Origin: Xanthomonas sp. XNM01
Lineage (GTDB): Bacteria > Pseudomonadota > Gammaproteobacteria > Xanthomonadales > Xanthomonadaceae
Assembly: GCF_014851915.1 (NCBI RefSeq)
Contig: NZ_JACVAP010000003.1
Span: 248,001 to 312,000 of the forward strand
DNA: 64,000 nt
Direction of reading: 5' to 3'
How positions within the stretch are numbered: the stretch's first letter is position 1; each line of letters starts with the position of its first letter. The translations under genes were made by a program, and so were the position numbers. Below are positions 17,653-27,249 of this stretch, one piece after another. The notes beneath the pieces were generated by a model. The model was not told where the DNA came from and made no database searches. It was given only the letters and a program-made list of their open reading frames with translations.

Positions 17653-18269
17653 GCCGCCACCTCGTCGCTTCCATCGGCACGCGCGCCAAGCAGGCGCTCG
17701 ACGTAGCGTGCGACCAGGTCGATCTCCAGGTTCACCGCATCGCCGACGCCGGTCTGCGCGAACCGCGTGTGCGCGACGGTGTGCGGAATCAACGCGACCT
17801 CGAAGCCTTCGGCATCGACCTCGTTGACGGTCAGGCTGACGCCGTCGACGCAGATCGAGCCCTTCTTCGCGATGTACTTCAGCAGCGCGGTAGGCGCTTT
17901 GATCCGCCAGCGCTGCGCGCGTGCGTCCTCGTGCACGGACAGCACGCGGCCGAGGCCGTCGACATGACCGCTGACCAGGTGCCCGCCAAGGCGGTCGGTC
18001 GGGCGCATCGCGCGTTCGAGGTTCAGTGCGGCGCCGATCTGCAGTGAGCCGAGCGTGGTCAGCGACAGGGTTTCGGTGGACGCATCGGCCTGGAAGCTGG
18101 TGGCGTCGGATGCGATCACGGTCAGGCAGACGCCGTTGACCGCGATGCTCTCGCCCAGCTGCACCGCGTCGAACGGCAGCGTGCCGACCTCGAAGGTGAA
18201 GCGGGTATCGCCGCCCAGCGGCTGTGCGGCGGCCAGGCGGCCGACGCCTTCGATGATGCCGGTGAACAT
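17649..18269 (-). CDS. ribE: Riboflavin synthase alpha subunit RibE
   Basis: Dismutates two lumazine molecules to riboflavin. The 206-aa protein consists of two similar barrels: the first begins MFTGIIEGVGRL and contains GESIAVNGVCLTV. The second contains GGHLVSGHVDG, KGSICVDGVSLTVNEV and FEVALIPHT. ATG at 18269 places the invariant MFTGII at the start; an in-frame ATG at 18344 would begin within the riboswitch leader and adds unrelated residues. Its SD region is a G-run (GCGGGGGGGCG) near the start. First gene behind the FMN riboswitch at 18435-18626. Confidence 0.96.
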   Translation of the reverse strand: MFTGIIEGVGRLAAAQPLGGDTRFTFEVGTLPFDAVQLGESIAVNGVCLTVIASDATSFQADASTETLSLTTLGSLQIGAALNLERAMRPTDRLGGHLVSGHVDGLGRVLSVHEDARAQRWRIKAPTALLKYIAKKGSICVDGVSLTVNEVDAEGFEVALIPHTVAHTRFAQTGVGDAVNLEIDLVARYVERLLGARADGSDEVAA

Positions 18270-18270
18270 G

Positions 18271-18354
18271 TCAGCGCCCCCCCGCAACGACGAGGCGGAC
18301 GGCACGACGCGCCGCGACGGTGCGGCCGGACCGAGGAACAACAAGGCTTTTCAT
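18271..18354 (-). CDS. Possible 27-aa leader ORF between FMN riboswitch and ribE
   Basis: ATG at 18354 opens a frame (MKSLVVPRSGRTVAAR...) ending in TGA at 18273-18271, one base before the ribE ATG. The peptide is basic and unlike any family I know. Ribosomes terminating here would expose or re-initiate at ribE, but no good Shine-Dalgarno precedes it (GGGAAACGTTCAA). Coding status is speculative. Confidence 0.25.
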   Translation of the reverse strand: MKSLVVPRSGRTVAARRAVRLVVAGGR

Positions 18355-18434
18355 TTGAACGTTTCCCGCAGTGGTGAGCGAAAAACGCCGCAAGGCATGG
18401 CCCACGCACGACGCAGGGCGTCGCCCGTCGGGCC

Positions 18435-18626
18435 GTCTTCTTTCATCCGGACTCTGGGGTGCGGCGGCCCGCCATGGCGGACTGCCGCACCGCAACCGTC
18501 GGCTCCGGCATCGGACCGGATCTGCTGACCCTTCCGGCGGCAACCGGAAGGCGCTCGCGGGCTCGCACGGCCTGGAAACGGACCGCGCCTACCGCCGGTG
18601 GGGAATTCCACCCCGCCCTGAAGACG
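18435..18626 (-). promoter_or_regulatory. FMN riboswitch (RFN element)
   Basis: On the minus strand the conserved RFN blocks appear in order: GGGGTGGAATTCCCCACCGG with GCGGTA, a variable arm ending GCGAGCGCC, CAGATCCGGT, GGAGCCGACGGT, and AGTCCGGATGAAAGAAGA. The outer P1 helix is GTCTTC (18625-18620) with GAAGAC (18440-18435). Binding of FMN should repress ribE and the genes behind it. The 165-nt spacer to ribE has no clean T-tract terminator, so translational control or a weak terminator near the TTTTT at about 18386 are both possible. Confidence 0.95.
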
Positions 18627-18654
18627 TTCATTGGGCCGGCGAACCGGCGCGCGG

Positions 18655-18684
18655 ATTCTACCACCCGCCGCGAAGGCTCCCCAA
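18655..18684 (-). promoter_or_regulatory. Putative promoter of the riboswitch-ribE operon
   Basis: On the minus strand TTGGGG (18684-18679), 18 bp, then TAGAAT (18660-18655). The predicted start site, near 18648, lies about 20 bases before the riboswitch P1 helix. Confidence 0.45.
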
Positions 18685-18787
18685 AGTGTGAAAACGTCGT
18701 TAAGATGCGCGCCGCGATCAGGACGTGATCGTACGTGCCGCCCCGCAACGGGGCCGGCGATACGGATTTCACTCAGGAGTTTCAACC

Positions 18788-19417
18788 ATGCGTACCCTCC
18801 TTGCTGCGGCCCTGCTGGCCGCACTGCCCGTTGCCGCGACCGCTGCCGAGACCGGCATGAGCTACACCTACGTCGAAGGCGGCTGGAACCAGGTCGAGAT
18901 CAACGACGACTGGCTCAACGACCCGAAGGGCGACGGCGCCTATCTGCGCGGCTCGTTCGCCATCGCCGACCAGGTCCACGTGTTCGCCAGCTACGCCACG
19001 GCGTCCAAGACCTACCGCATCGGCGGCACCAGCGCTAAGATCACGCTGGACCGCCCGGAGTTCGGCATCGGCTACCACCAGCAGTTCACCGACCGCATGG
19101 ACTTCACCGCCGACCTGGCCTGGACCCGGCTGGAACTGGAAGAGAAGCTGTCGGGCACCGGCGTCCCGGGCCTGGATGGCCGCTACAAGGACCACGTCAA
19201 TGCCGGCCGCGCCACCGTCGGCCTGCGTGGCAAGCCCTCGGCCCGCACCGAGCTGTGGATCAAGGGCGGCTGGATCGACGGCAGCGACCTGGACGGCTCG
19301 TTCGTCGGTCAGCTGGGTGGCCAGGTCAACCTGACCCCGACCTGGGGCCTGGTTGCCGAGGTCGAGGTGATCGAGGACGTGAACCAGTACCGCGCCGGCG
19401 TCCGCGCCAGCTTCTGA
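18788..19417 (+). CDS. ax21: Ax21-family outer-membrane beta-barrel protein
   Basis: Protein of 209 aa with signal peptide MRTLLAAALLAALPVAATAA, then MSYTYVEGGWNQVEI, the typical start of the Ax21/OmpA-like eight-stranded barrels of Xanthomonadaceae. Alternating aromatic strands follow, with LGAGY-like FGIGYHQQFTDRMDF and a terminal strand RAGVRASF ending in Phe, as BAM substrates do. ATG at 18788 has AGGAG eight bases upstream. Xanthomonas Ax21 is secreted in outer-membrane vesicles; earlier claims of an XA21-activating peptide were withdrawn, so no signalling role is assumed. It sits on the opposite strand between the riboswitch-ribE operon and ribD. Confidence 0.82.
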   Translation: MRTLLAAALLAALPVAATAAETGMSYTYVEGGWNQVEINDDWLNDPKGDGAYLRGSFAIADQVHVFASYATASKTYRIGGTSAKITLDRPEFGIGYHQQFTDRMDFTADLAWTRLELEEKLSGTGVPGLDGRYKDHVNAGRATVGLRGKPSARTELWIKGGWIDGSDLDGSFVGQLGGQVNLTPTWGLVAEVEVIEDVNQYRAGVRASF

Positions 19418-19438
19418 TCGCGGCTTCAGCGTTGTCCG

Positions 19439-19462
19439 CGACGGGCCCTGCGGGGCCCGTCG
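19439..19462 (+). terminator. Hairpin after ax21, putative terminator
   Basis: Perfect 10-bp stem (19439-19448 with 19453-19462) and loop TGCG, 22 bases after the ax21 stop. Only TCGTTG follows, so the T-tract is weak. It is self-complementary and could also serve ribD arriving on the other strand. Confidence 0.5.
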
Positions 19463-19558
19463 TCGTTGCCGGCCACTGCGGATGACGACGCCCGCGGCGG
19501 CCCGCCGCTTCCGGACTCCGCCCGCAGCGCCGCGGCGCCAGTCGGCGCAGAGCCCGGC

Positions 19559-20650
19559 TCAGCCGCGCGGACGCAGCAGCAGGCGCCGGTCGACACCGAC
19601 CATCACCGATTCCAGCGTCTCAAGCGCGATCTTCGCGTCCATCCGTTCGATGCCCAGACCGGCCAGCAGCGGCCGTGCGCCGTCGCCCAGCAGCACCGGC
19701 GCCTGGTACAGCAGCAGTTCGTCGACCAGCCCCGCGCGCAGCAGTGCGCCGCACAGGCCGGGGCCGGCCTCGGTATGCACCTCGTTGATCCCGCGTCCGG
19801 CCAGCAGGGTGAGCGCAGCGGCGAGGTCGAGCCGGCCATCGCGCACCGGCACCGCCGCGAACCCGGCCTGCAGGCCATCGGGCGGCGTCGCGTCCGGCGC
19901 ATGCAGATAGAGGGTCGGCGCGGCGCCATCGCGGACACGCGCGCGCGCCAGGCTGCGTAGCCGCGAGTCGACCACCACGCGTACGGCTGGGACGACCTCA
20001 TCATCCTCGCCCAGGCGCACGGTCAGCGCCGGATCGTCGGCCAGCACGGTATCGGCGCCGGTGAGGATCGCGCCAGCGCGTGCGCGCCAGCGCTGCACGT
20101 CGGCACGCGCGGCCTCGCCGGTGATCCATTTCGACTCGCCGCTGGCCATCGCGGTGCGCCCGTCCAGGCTGGCGGCCAGCTTGATCCGCAGCCATGGCCG
20201 TCCGCGCTCGATCCGCGACAGGAACCCGCGGTTCAGCGCGCGTGCCTGCGCCTCCATCAGGCCGGACTCGGCGACGATGCCGGCGCCGCGCAGGCGGTCG
20301 AAGCCGGCGCCATCGACCTGCGGAAACGGGTCGTGCATCGCCGCGACCACGCGCGCCACGCCGGCAGCCACCAGCGCGTCGGCGCACGGTGGCGTACGCC
20401 CGAAATGCGCGCAGGGTTCGAGGGTGACGTAGGCGGTGGCGCCGCGCGCGCGCTCGCCCGCCTCCCGCAGCGCGAACACCTCGGCATGCGGGCCACCGGC
20501 GCGCTGGTGGAAGCCCTCGCCGACCACCTCGCCCTCGCGCACGACCACGCAGCCGACCATCGGATTGGGACGCGAGGTGAACGCGGCACGCTCGGCCAGG
20601 GCCAGGGCGCGGGCCATCATCGCGTGGTCGAGGGCGCTGAAGGTGCTCAT
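19559..20650 (-). CDS. ribD: Bifunctional riboflavin deaminase/reductase RibD
   Basis: Deaminates and then reduces the pyrimidine product of GTP cyclohydrolase II. The 363-aa protein has an N-terminal deaminase with the catalytic zinc motifs GPHAEVFAL (about 53) and EPCAHFGRTPPC (about 77). The C-terminal reductase (about 150-363) has KLAASLDGRTAMASGESKWITG and INEVHTEAGPGLCGALL. ATG at 20650 overlaps the GNAT gene stop as ATGA. Unlike the usual order, ribD is not directly upstream of ribE: ax21 and the riboswitch lie between them, so ribD should not be under this riboswitch and is probably transcribed with glyA-nrdR. Confidence 0.95.
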   Translation of the reverse strand: MSTFSALDHAMMARALALAERAAFTSRPNPMVGCVVVREGEVVGEGFHQRAGGPHAEVFALREAGERARGATAYVTLEPCAHFGRTPPCADALVAAGVARVVAAMHDPFPQVDGAGFDRLRGAGIVAESGLMEAQARALNRGFLSRIERGRPWLRIKLAASLDGRTAMASGESKWITGEAARADVQRWRARAGAILTGADTVLADDPALTVRLGEDDEVVPAVRVVVDSRLRSLARARVRDGAAPTLYLHAPDATPPDGLQAGFAAVPVRDGRLDLAAALTLLAGRGINEVHTEAGPGLCGALLRAGLVDELLLYQAPVLLGDGARPLLAGLGIERMDAKIALETLESVMVGVDRRLLLRPRG

Positions 20651-21255
20651 CCGATGTCTCCGGACCCAGGGTGGACGTCCCCCTGACCGTGGTCACGGCC
20701 GGCAGGGGGCGGCAGTGCGCCGGCACCGGCACGCGCACCGATGCGCGCCACCGGCCTGGACGCGGCGTCCACGCCGGAATGCAGGTCCGGCACGGCGCAG
20801 GCGACGCGCATCACCCAGACCTGCAGCATGCCCAGATCGCCCCGGTCGCAGACGTCCCAGCCCAGCCGCGCGTAGTACCCGCGCAGGTCGTCGGTGCAGT
20901 ACAGGTGCAGCCAGGGATGGCCGAGTTCTGCGGCCCGGGCGACGGCCTGCCCGACCAGCCTCGCACCCAGACCCTCGGCGCGGGCCTGCGGCTGCACGTA
21001 GAGGCTGGCCAGCCACGGCGTGTACTGGCGGATCTGCGGGTGGTCCTCATGCAGCAGGCTGACCGAACCGAGCCAGCCGCCGGCGCGGTCCAGCGCCAGC
21101 AGCGTGGCCGGCAGGCCATCGGCACGATGCGCGCGCAATTCAGCGGCGGCGGCCGCCGCGTCCCAACCCGGCTCGAGTGCGCCGAACGCGGCCACATGCG
21201 CGGCGGCCAGCGCGTCCACGTGCTGTGGCCACGCGCTCAGGCAGGCGATGCGCAT
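20647..21255 (-). CDS. GNAT family N-acetyltransferase
   Basis: Protein of 202 aa with a GNAT core: LLALDRAGGWLGSVSLLHED (strands 2-4), LASLYVQPQARAEGLGARLV (acetyl-CoA pyrophosphate loop, Q/RxxGxG/A-like, about 84-103) and LHLYCTDDLRGYYARLGWDV (strand 5 and the YY..LGW helix). The C-terminal 45 residues (after VWVMRVAC) are Ala/Arg/Gly-rich and look disordered, beyond the usual domain. Substrate unknown. It lies seven bases after nrdR and overlaps ribD by four bases, so it is part of the same transcript; it has no evident link to riboflavin or nucleotide metabolism. Confidence 0.8.
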   Translation of the reverse strand: MRIACLSAWPQHVDALAAAHVAAFGALEPGWDAAAAAAELRAHRADGLPATLLALDRAGGWLGSVSLLHEDHPQIRQYTPWLASLYVQPQARAEGLGARLVGQAVARAAELGHPWLHLYCTDDLRGYYARLGWDVCDRGDLGMLQVWVMRVACAVPDLHSGVDAASRPVARIGARAGAGALPPPAGRDHGQGDVHPGSGDIG

Positions 21256-21262
21256 GGCCTGG

Positions 21263-21802
21263 TCAGCGCTTGCGCTCGCGGTCGGCCTTCTTGCCGATCG
21301 GCACGACCTCGGCCGCCAGCAGCGGCAGCTGGGTATCCGGGTCGGGCATGTCGCCGCGCTCCAGCTTCTCGATTTCCTCGCGGAAATCGGCCACGTCCTG
21401 GAAACTGCGGTAGACCGAGGCGAAGCGGACGTAGCCCACGTGGTCCAGCTTGCGCAGCTCGGCCATCACGAATTCGCCGACCCGGATCGAGGGGATCTCG
21501 CGCTCGCCGGACATCCGCAGCTGGTGCACCACCGAGCGCACCGCCGCCTCGATCTGCTCCTCGGACACCGGGCGCTTCTGCAGCGCGCGGTCGAAGCCGA
21601 TCCGCAGCTTGCGCGCGTCGAAGGCCTGGCGGGTGCCGTCGCCCTTGATCAGGGTCGGCAGCTTGAGCTCGATGGTCTCCAGCGTGCTGAAGCGCTCGCC
21701 ACAGGCTTCGCATTCGCGCCGACGACGGATCGTCGCGCCATCCTCGGACACGCGGGAATCGATGACACGGGTATCGCTGTTCTGGCAGAACGGGCAGTGC
21801 AT
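21263..21802 (-). CDS. nrdR: Transcriptional repressor NrdR
   Basis: Zinc-finger and ATP-cone repressor of ribonucleotide reductase operons. The 179-aa protein starts [17 protein letters not shown] and has the zinc ribbon Cys pairs CPFC and CEACGERF. The ATP-cone follows (about 46-140; VRKRDG-type [49 protein letters not shown]). A charged C-terminal tail is slightly longer than usual. ATG at 21802. It follows the TonB-like gene by nine bases in the glyA-nrdR-ribD gene string common in this family. Confidence 0.96.
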   Translation of the reverse strand: MHCPFCQNSDTRVIDSRVSEDGATIRRRRECEACGERFSTLETIELKLPTLIKGDGTRQAFDARKLRIGFDRALQKRPVSEEQIEAAVRSVVHQLRMSGEREIPSIRVGEFVMAELRKLDHVGYVRFASVYRSFQDVADFREEIEKLERGDMPDPDTQLPLLAAEVVPIGKKADRERKR

Positions 21803-21811
21803 GGCGGAGCC

Positions 21812-22387
21812 TCAGCGTGGCAGGCCTGCCGTCCGCAGCTGCTGCGGAGGCGGCGGTGGTGCGTCGTACTGGAATGGCAACAGGAAACTGCTTCTCACCG
21901 GCCTACCGTCGCAGGTCGCGGGCACGTACTCAAGCACGCGCGCGGTACGGACCGCCGCCTCGGCGAATGGCCGGCCACTGGCGCAGACCGCATGCACGTC
22001 GGCCACCGTGCCGTCGGCCTCGAGCATCACCAGCACCTGCGCGCTGCCTGAGATGCCGAGTTCGGCGAACCAGCGCGGGTATCCGGCCGTCCCCGTGGCC
22101 TGGCGCCTGGCGCCGGCCGTGCATCCCGGGCGCGCGGCCGGCGTGGACCACGTGCCAGCGAGACGACGCAGGTCGGCCGCCTCCAGCAGCTGCTCGGCAC
22201 CCGCGCTGCAGCGGCCGCTGGCCTGGTCGTAACGCGCCGCATCACCGGCGACCGGCCCCTCCAGAAGCAGGGCGCCGCCCTGCTCCTGCGCGGAAAGCGG
22301 CAACGCCATCACTGCCGCCAGGCAGGCCGCCGGCAGCCGTGCGCCGTTTGGCGCCGCGCCTGCCTGCAGCATCTGCCGGGCCGTCAT
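21812..22387 (-). CDS. Exported protein with a TonB-C-terminal-like domain
   Basis: Protein of 191 aa. The signal-like segment LPAACLAAVMALPLSAQ is followed by a Cys-containing region. The C-terminal 95 residues resemble the TonB C-terminal/energy-transducer fold: RYPRWFAELGISGSAQVLVMLEADGTVADVHAVCASGRPFAEAAVRTARVLEY in outline, here starting GYPRWFAELG, ending FLLPFQYD. There is no membrane anchor plus Pro-rich spacer of a true TonB, so it may be a periplasmic relative. ATG at 22387 is six bases after the glyA stop; an in-frame ATG at 22420 would overlap glyA. It sits between glyA and nrdR, probably an incidental insertion in the operon. Confidence 0.65.
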   Translation of the reverse strand: MTARQMLQAGAAPNGARLPAACLAAVMALPLSAQEQGGALLLEGPVAGDAARYDQASGRCSAGAEQLLEAADLRRLAGTWSTPAARPGCTAGARRQATGTAGYPRWFAELGISGSAQVLVMLEADGTVADVHAVCASGRPFAEAAVRTARVLEYVPATCDGRPVRSSFLLPFQYDAPPPPPQQLRTAGLPR

Positions 22388-22392
22388 CGCCG

Positions 22393-23646
<1,254 letters not shown>

Positions 23647-23754
23647 CGTGGCTCCGAAGCAGGAAGACTGAGGGGATCGCGATTGTAGCGCTTCCCGCCC
23701 GCCGGGCCCTGCCGGCGCGCCATACGGGCGCGTGCGGCCGGCCCGGGTCCGCCG

Positions 23755-23786
23755 GAAACGAAAAGGCGCCGGTCGATGCCGGCGCC
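23755..23786 (-). terminator. Intrinsic terminator of the RcnB-like gene
   Basis: Stem GGCGCCGG/CCGGCGCC (23765-23772 with 23779-23786), loop of six. On the minus strand it is followed by TTTTCGTTTC. Located 28 bases after the stop of the gene at 23814. Confidence 0.8.
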
Positions 23787-23813
23787 CTCCCTCGATGCCG
23801 CGTGGCCTCCCGC

Positions 23814-24326
23814 TCAGTGGTGCAGCAGCAGGTCGGCGATGATGCCGGTGGCGATGGCCACCATCAGCATGTTGCCGCGGTCGTCGCGGACCCAGTGATA
23901 CCCGCGCGGCGGCTGGCGCAGGTGGTAGCGCGGGTAGTCGTGGACCACGTAGACCGGGCCCTGGTAGTAGTCGCGGTAGCGCTGGCCGCGTGCCCAGTGG
24001 TGCGGGCGCGCATGATGGTGGTGGACCACGACCGGGCGCGGCGGTGCCGGGCGATAGACCACCACCGGCGCATGGCCACGGTGGCGGTCGTGGTAGTAGC
24101 GGTCGTCGCCACGACGGTCGCGGTGATCGCGGTAGTCGCGCCCGCGGTCGCCACGACGCTGGTCCCAGCCGCTGCGGCGGTCGTCGTGCCGGCCCCGGTC
24201 GTGCTGGTGGCCGCGGCGATCATGCCCGCGATCGCCATGGTGGTCGCGGGCCAGCGCCGGGGCCGCGACGGTGCCGGCGGCGAGCAGCGACGCGAGGGTG
24301 ATGACAGCGATGCGACGCAGATGCAT
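23814..24326 (-). CDS. RcnB-like periplasmic protein, His/Arg/Asp-rich
   Basis: Protein of 170 aa with signal peptide [27 protein letters not shown] very His/Asp/Arg-rich middle follows (residues 28-90, many HD, RD and DRR repeats), a [13 protein letters not shown] stretch, then the RcnB signature region [36 protein letters not shown] in outline. The C-terminus is a hydrophobic helix ([18 protein letters not shown]). RcnB in E. coli tunes nickel/cobalt export. Metal binding here is plausible from the His content, but no rcnA is adjacent. ATG at 24326 has GGAGAA upstream; monocistronic with its own terminator, divergent from ettA. Confidence 0.72.
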   Translation of the reverse strand: MHLRRIAVITLASLLAAGTVAAPALARDHHGDRGHDRRGHQHDRGRHDDRRSGWDQRRGDRGRDYRDHRDRRGDDRYYHDRHRGHAPVVVYRPAPPRPVVVHHHHARPHHWARGQRYRDYYQGPVYVVHDYPRYHLRQPPRGYHWVRDDRGNMLMVAIATGIIADLLLHH

Positions 24327-24609
24327 GGGAGTTCTCCGGCTGGGTGACGACGCTTCCCATCATCGATTCGCGGCCTGAATCCATTCCGACTGGAAACGAT
24401 TGCAGGCCTGAGCGCTTTCAGGACGGAGCCCGCGCGTTCATCCGGCGTTGACGATCGTGAGGCGTGGCGCGCGGACGCGACGTCCCGTGCCTCGAGCACG
24501 AGGGGAGCCCCTGACACCCTGCTGCCCGTCTCTTCCCCCGTCGGCATCGGAGACAGCCGCCACAGTCTGGAGCGCTCCCTCGCTGCCGGAACCGCCCTTG
24601 GCGACCCGG

Positions 24610-24615
24610 TATAAT
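24610..24615 (+). promoter_or_regulatory. Consensus -10 (TATAAT) upstream of ettA
   Basis: Perfect TATAAT 69 bases before the ettA start, in the 358-bp divergent gap between the RcnB-like gene and ettA. No clear -35 at 16-18 bp. The rest of the gap shows no gene or RNA that I can support, apart from an open in-frame extension of ettA without similarity. Confidence 0.5.
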
Positions 24616-24684
24616 CGCCGCTTTCCCCACCTGCCTTCCCGCCGGCCCGCCCGGCCGGGTCGGACACGCGCCACCGGAGCCCGC

Positions 24685-26349
24685 ATGTCGTCGCAATACA
24701 TCTACACCATGAACCGCGTGTCCAAGGTGGTCCCGCCGAAGCGGCAGATCATCAAGGACATCTCGCTGAGCTTCTTCCCGGGCGCGAAGATCGGCCTGCT
24801 GGGCCTGAACGGCGCCGGCAAGTCGACCGTGCTGAAGATCATGGCCGGCGTGGACACCGATTTCGAGGGCGAGGCCCGCCCGCAGCCCGGCATCAAGGTC
24901 GGCTACCTGGAGCAGGAGCCGCGCCTGAACCCGGAGCAGACCGTGCGCGAAGCGGTCGAGGAAGGCGTGGGCGAGGTGCTGCAGGCCCAGGCCGCGCTGG
25001 ACAAGATCTACGACGCCTACGCCGAGGAAGGCGCGGACTTCGACGCGCTGGCCAAGGAACAGGAGCGCCTGGAGGCGATCCTCGCCGCCGGCGATGCGCA
25101 CACCCTGGAGAACCAGCTGGACGTGGCCGCCGACGCGCTGCGCCTGCCGCCGTGGGACGCGAAGATCTCCAATCTGTCCGGTGGCGAGAAGCGCCGCGTC
25201 GCGCTGTGCCGCCTGCTGCTGCAGAAGCCGGACATGCTGCTGCTCGACGAACCGACCAACCACCTGGACGCCGAGTCCGTGGAGTGGCTGGAGCAGTTCC
25301 TGGCCCGCTACACCGGCACCGTCGTGGCCGTCACCCATGACCGCTACTTCCTCGACAACGCCGCCGAGTGGATCCTCGAGCTCGACCGCGGCCGCGGCAT
25401 TCCGTGGAAGGGCAACTACACCGAGTGGCTGACCCAGAAGGACGAGCGCCTCAAGCAGGAAGACAACCAGGAAAAGGCCCGCCAGAAGGCGATCCAGAAG
25501 GAACTGGAGTGGTCGCGGCAGAACGCCAAGGGTGGCCGTTCCAAGGGCAAGGCCCGCCTGGCGCGCCTGGAAGAGCTGCAGTCGGTCGATTACCAGAAGC
25601 GCAACGAGACCAACGAGATCTTCATTCCGCCGGGCGAGCGCCTGGGCAACTCGGTGATCGAGTTCAAGAACGTCTCCAAGCGCTTCGGCGAGCGTCTGCT
25701 GATCGACAACCTGTCGATGCTGATCCCGTCCGGCGCGATCGTCGGCATCATCGGCCCGAACGGCGCCGGCAAGTCGACCCTGTTCAAGATGATCACCGGC
25801 GCCGAGAAGCCCGATTCGGGCGAAATCGTGATCGGCCCGACCGTGCAGCTGTCCTACGTGGACCAGAGCCGCGACAAGCTGGAAGGCAACCACAACGTCT
25901 TCCAGGAAATCGCCGGTGGCCTGGACATCCTCAACATCAACGGCATCGAGATCCAGTCGCGCGCCTACATCGGCCGCTTCAACTTCAAGGGCCAGGACCA
26001 GCAGAAGATGGTCGGCTCGCTGTCCGGTGGTGAGCGTGGCCGCCTGCACATGGCCAAGACCCTGCTGCAGGGCGGCAACGTGCTGCTGCTCGACGAACCG
26101 TCCAACGATCTGGACATCGAGACCCTGCGTGCGCTGGAAGATGCGCTGCTGGAGTTCCCGGGCAACACCTTCGTGATTTCGCACGACCGCTGGTTCCTGG
26201 ACCGCATCGCCACGCACATCATCGCCTTCGAGGGCGACTCGCACGTCGAGTTCTTCCAGGGCAACTACCGCGAGTACGAGGAAGACAAGAAGCGTCGCCT
26301 CGGCGACGATGCCGGCCCGAAGCGCCTGCGCTTCAAGGCGCTGAAGTAA
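24685..26349 (+). CDS. ettA: Energy-dependent translational throttle protein EttA (ABC-F)
   Basis: Ribosome-binding ABC-F ATPase that sits in the E site and gates the first elongation cycle according to ATP/ADP. The 554-aa protein has two ABC domains: Walker A GLNGAGKS near 45 and GPNGAGKS near 357, signatures LSGGEKRRV and LSGGERGRLHM, Walker B LLLLDEPTNHLD and LLLDEPSNDLD. The inter-domain linker carries the basic arm (WSRQNAKGGRSKGKARLARL). Both catalytic Glu residues are present. ATG at 24685 has GGAG six bases upstream. It is monocistronic, between a TATAAT element and a strong terminator. Confidence 0.96.
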   Translation: MSSQYIYTMNRVSKVVPPKRQIIKDISLSFFPGAKIGLLGLNGAGKSTVLKIMAGVDTDFEGEARPQPGIKVGYLEQEPRLNPEQTVREAVEEGVGEVLQAQAALDKIYDAYAEEGADFDALAKEQERLEAILAAGDAHTLENQLDVAADALRLPPWDAKISNLSGGEKRRVALCRLLLQKPDMLLLDEPTNHLDAESVEWLEQFLARYTGTVVAVTHDRYFLDNAAEWILELDRGRGIPWKGNYTEWLTQKDERLKQEDNQEKARQKAIQKELEWSRQNAKGGRSKGKARLARLEELQSVDYQKRNETNEIFIPPGERLGNSVIEFKNVSKRFGERLLIDNLSMLIPSGAIVGIIGPNGAGKSTLFKMITGAEKPDSGEIVIGPTVQLSYVDQSRDKLEGNHNVFQEIAGGLDILNINGIEIQSRAYIGRFNFKGQDQQKMVGSLSGGERGRLHMAKTLLQGGNVLLLDEPSNDLDIETLRALEDALLEFPGNTFVISHDRWFLDRIATHIIAFEGDSHVEFFQGNYREYEEDKKRRLGDDAGPKRLRFKALK

Positions 26350-26358
26350 GCAGAAGCA

Positions 26359-26386
26359 GAAACGCCCGCCATCCGGCGGGCGTTTC
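26359..26386 (+). terminator. Intrinsic terminator after ettA
   Basis: Twelve-bp perfect stem GAAACGCCCGCC/GGCGGGCGTTTC with loop ATCC, ten bases after the ettA stop, with CGTTTCGTTCG forming the T-rich side. Symmetrical enough to stop transcription from either side. Confidence 0.8.
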
Positions 26387-26451
26387 GTTCGTGGCGCTCG
26401 TCCGTCCCGCAGCGAGGCTCGCGCTGCAACGGCCGCACCCCGCGATGAAGA

Positions 26452-27249
26452 TCAGGCCGGCTGCAGCTTGATCAACACGACCACCGCCGCGGACGTCAGC
26501 ACGGCACTCGCGACGAGATAGAGCCCGAAGCCGACCATTGCGCGCAGTGTGCTGATCAGCCGCGACGCCCCTGCGAACAGGCGGACCAGCGAGTACACGC
26601 CGTAGCAGAGGGCCACGCCGATCGCGATGCCGGGTGCTGCCGGCACCCAGCGCTGCAGCAGCAGCGCGATGCCCATGAAGACGAAGGTCTGCACCGTCAG
26701 GAAGGCCGTCACCACCAGCCATTCGGGATAGTTCAGCCGTCGGGTGCCGATGAAGGCGATCCGGAAAGCCAGCGCTTCCAGCGGAATCAGCAACAGCGTG
26801 GACAGCGCGAAATTGCGGCCGATCCAACCCTGCACCTGCGCGTTGGCATCCGCCATTGCCACCAGCATCGCCTGCGTCCGTGCATCCGTCGCCATGGCCG
26901 GGAAATCGCTGGCCTGCAGACCCGCACTCATCGCCCATGGCGCGGAGACATACTTGCCGAGAAACACGATTGCCGCCGCGCTCACCATCAGCAGCAGGAA
27001 CGGCTTGGCCTGGCGCGCCCGGCGTCCCTCCAGGTAATCGCGCATCAGCCGCCCGGGCCGGAGCATCAGTTCCTTCAGCGAGTACAGCAGGCCGCGATCC
27101 ATGTGCAGCACGCTGTGCTCGAGCTCGTGCGCCATGAAATGCCAGTCGATCCGATGCACCGGCGTGGGCTGTCCGCAGGACGGACAGAACTTCTGCCCGG
27201 GCACGTCGACCGCACGACCACACCCCGCACACCCGCTCACATCCGACAT
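26452..27249 (-). CDS. DUF3667-type zinc-ribbon membrane protein
   Basis: Protein of 265 aa. A zinc ribbon at the N-terminus (CAGCGRAV ... FCPSCGQ, four Cys) is followed by the DUF3667 signature HRIDWHFMAHELEHSVLHMDRGLLYSLKELMLRPG in outline, then YLEGRRARQAKPFLLL and about five membrane helices to the C-terminus. ATG at 27249 is preferred over ATG at 27255 because AGGGG then lies at normal spacing. Function of the family is unknown; the ribbon is predicted cytoplasmic. It is convergent with ettA and lies upstream of nothing obviously related. Confidence 0.75.
   Translation of the reverse strand: MSDVSGCAGCGRAVDVPGQKFCPSCGQPTPVHRIDWHFMAHELEHSVLHMDRGLLYSLKELMLRPGRLMRDYLEGRRARQAKPFLLLMVSAAAIVFLGKYVSAPWAMSAGLQASDFPAMATDARTQAMLVAMADANAQVQGWIGRNFALSTLLLIPLEALAFRIAFIGTRRLNYPEWLVVTAFLTVQTFVFMGIALLLQRWVPAAPGIAIGVALCYGVYSLVRLFAGASRLISTLRAMVGFGLYLVASAVLTSAAVVVLIKLQPA

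Noticed and set aside
23990-24301. Plus-strand frame opposite the RcnB-like gene
   Set aside because: Gly/Arg repeat translation from antisense of His/Asp-rich codons; no start context.
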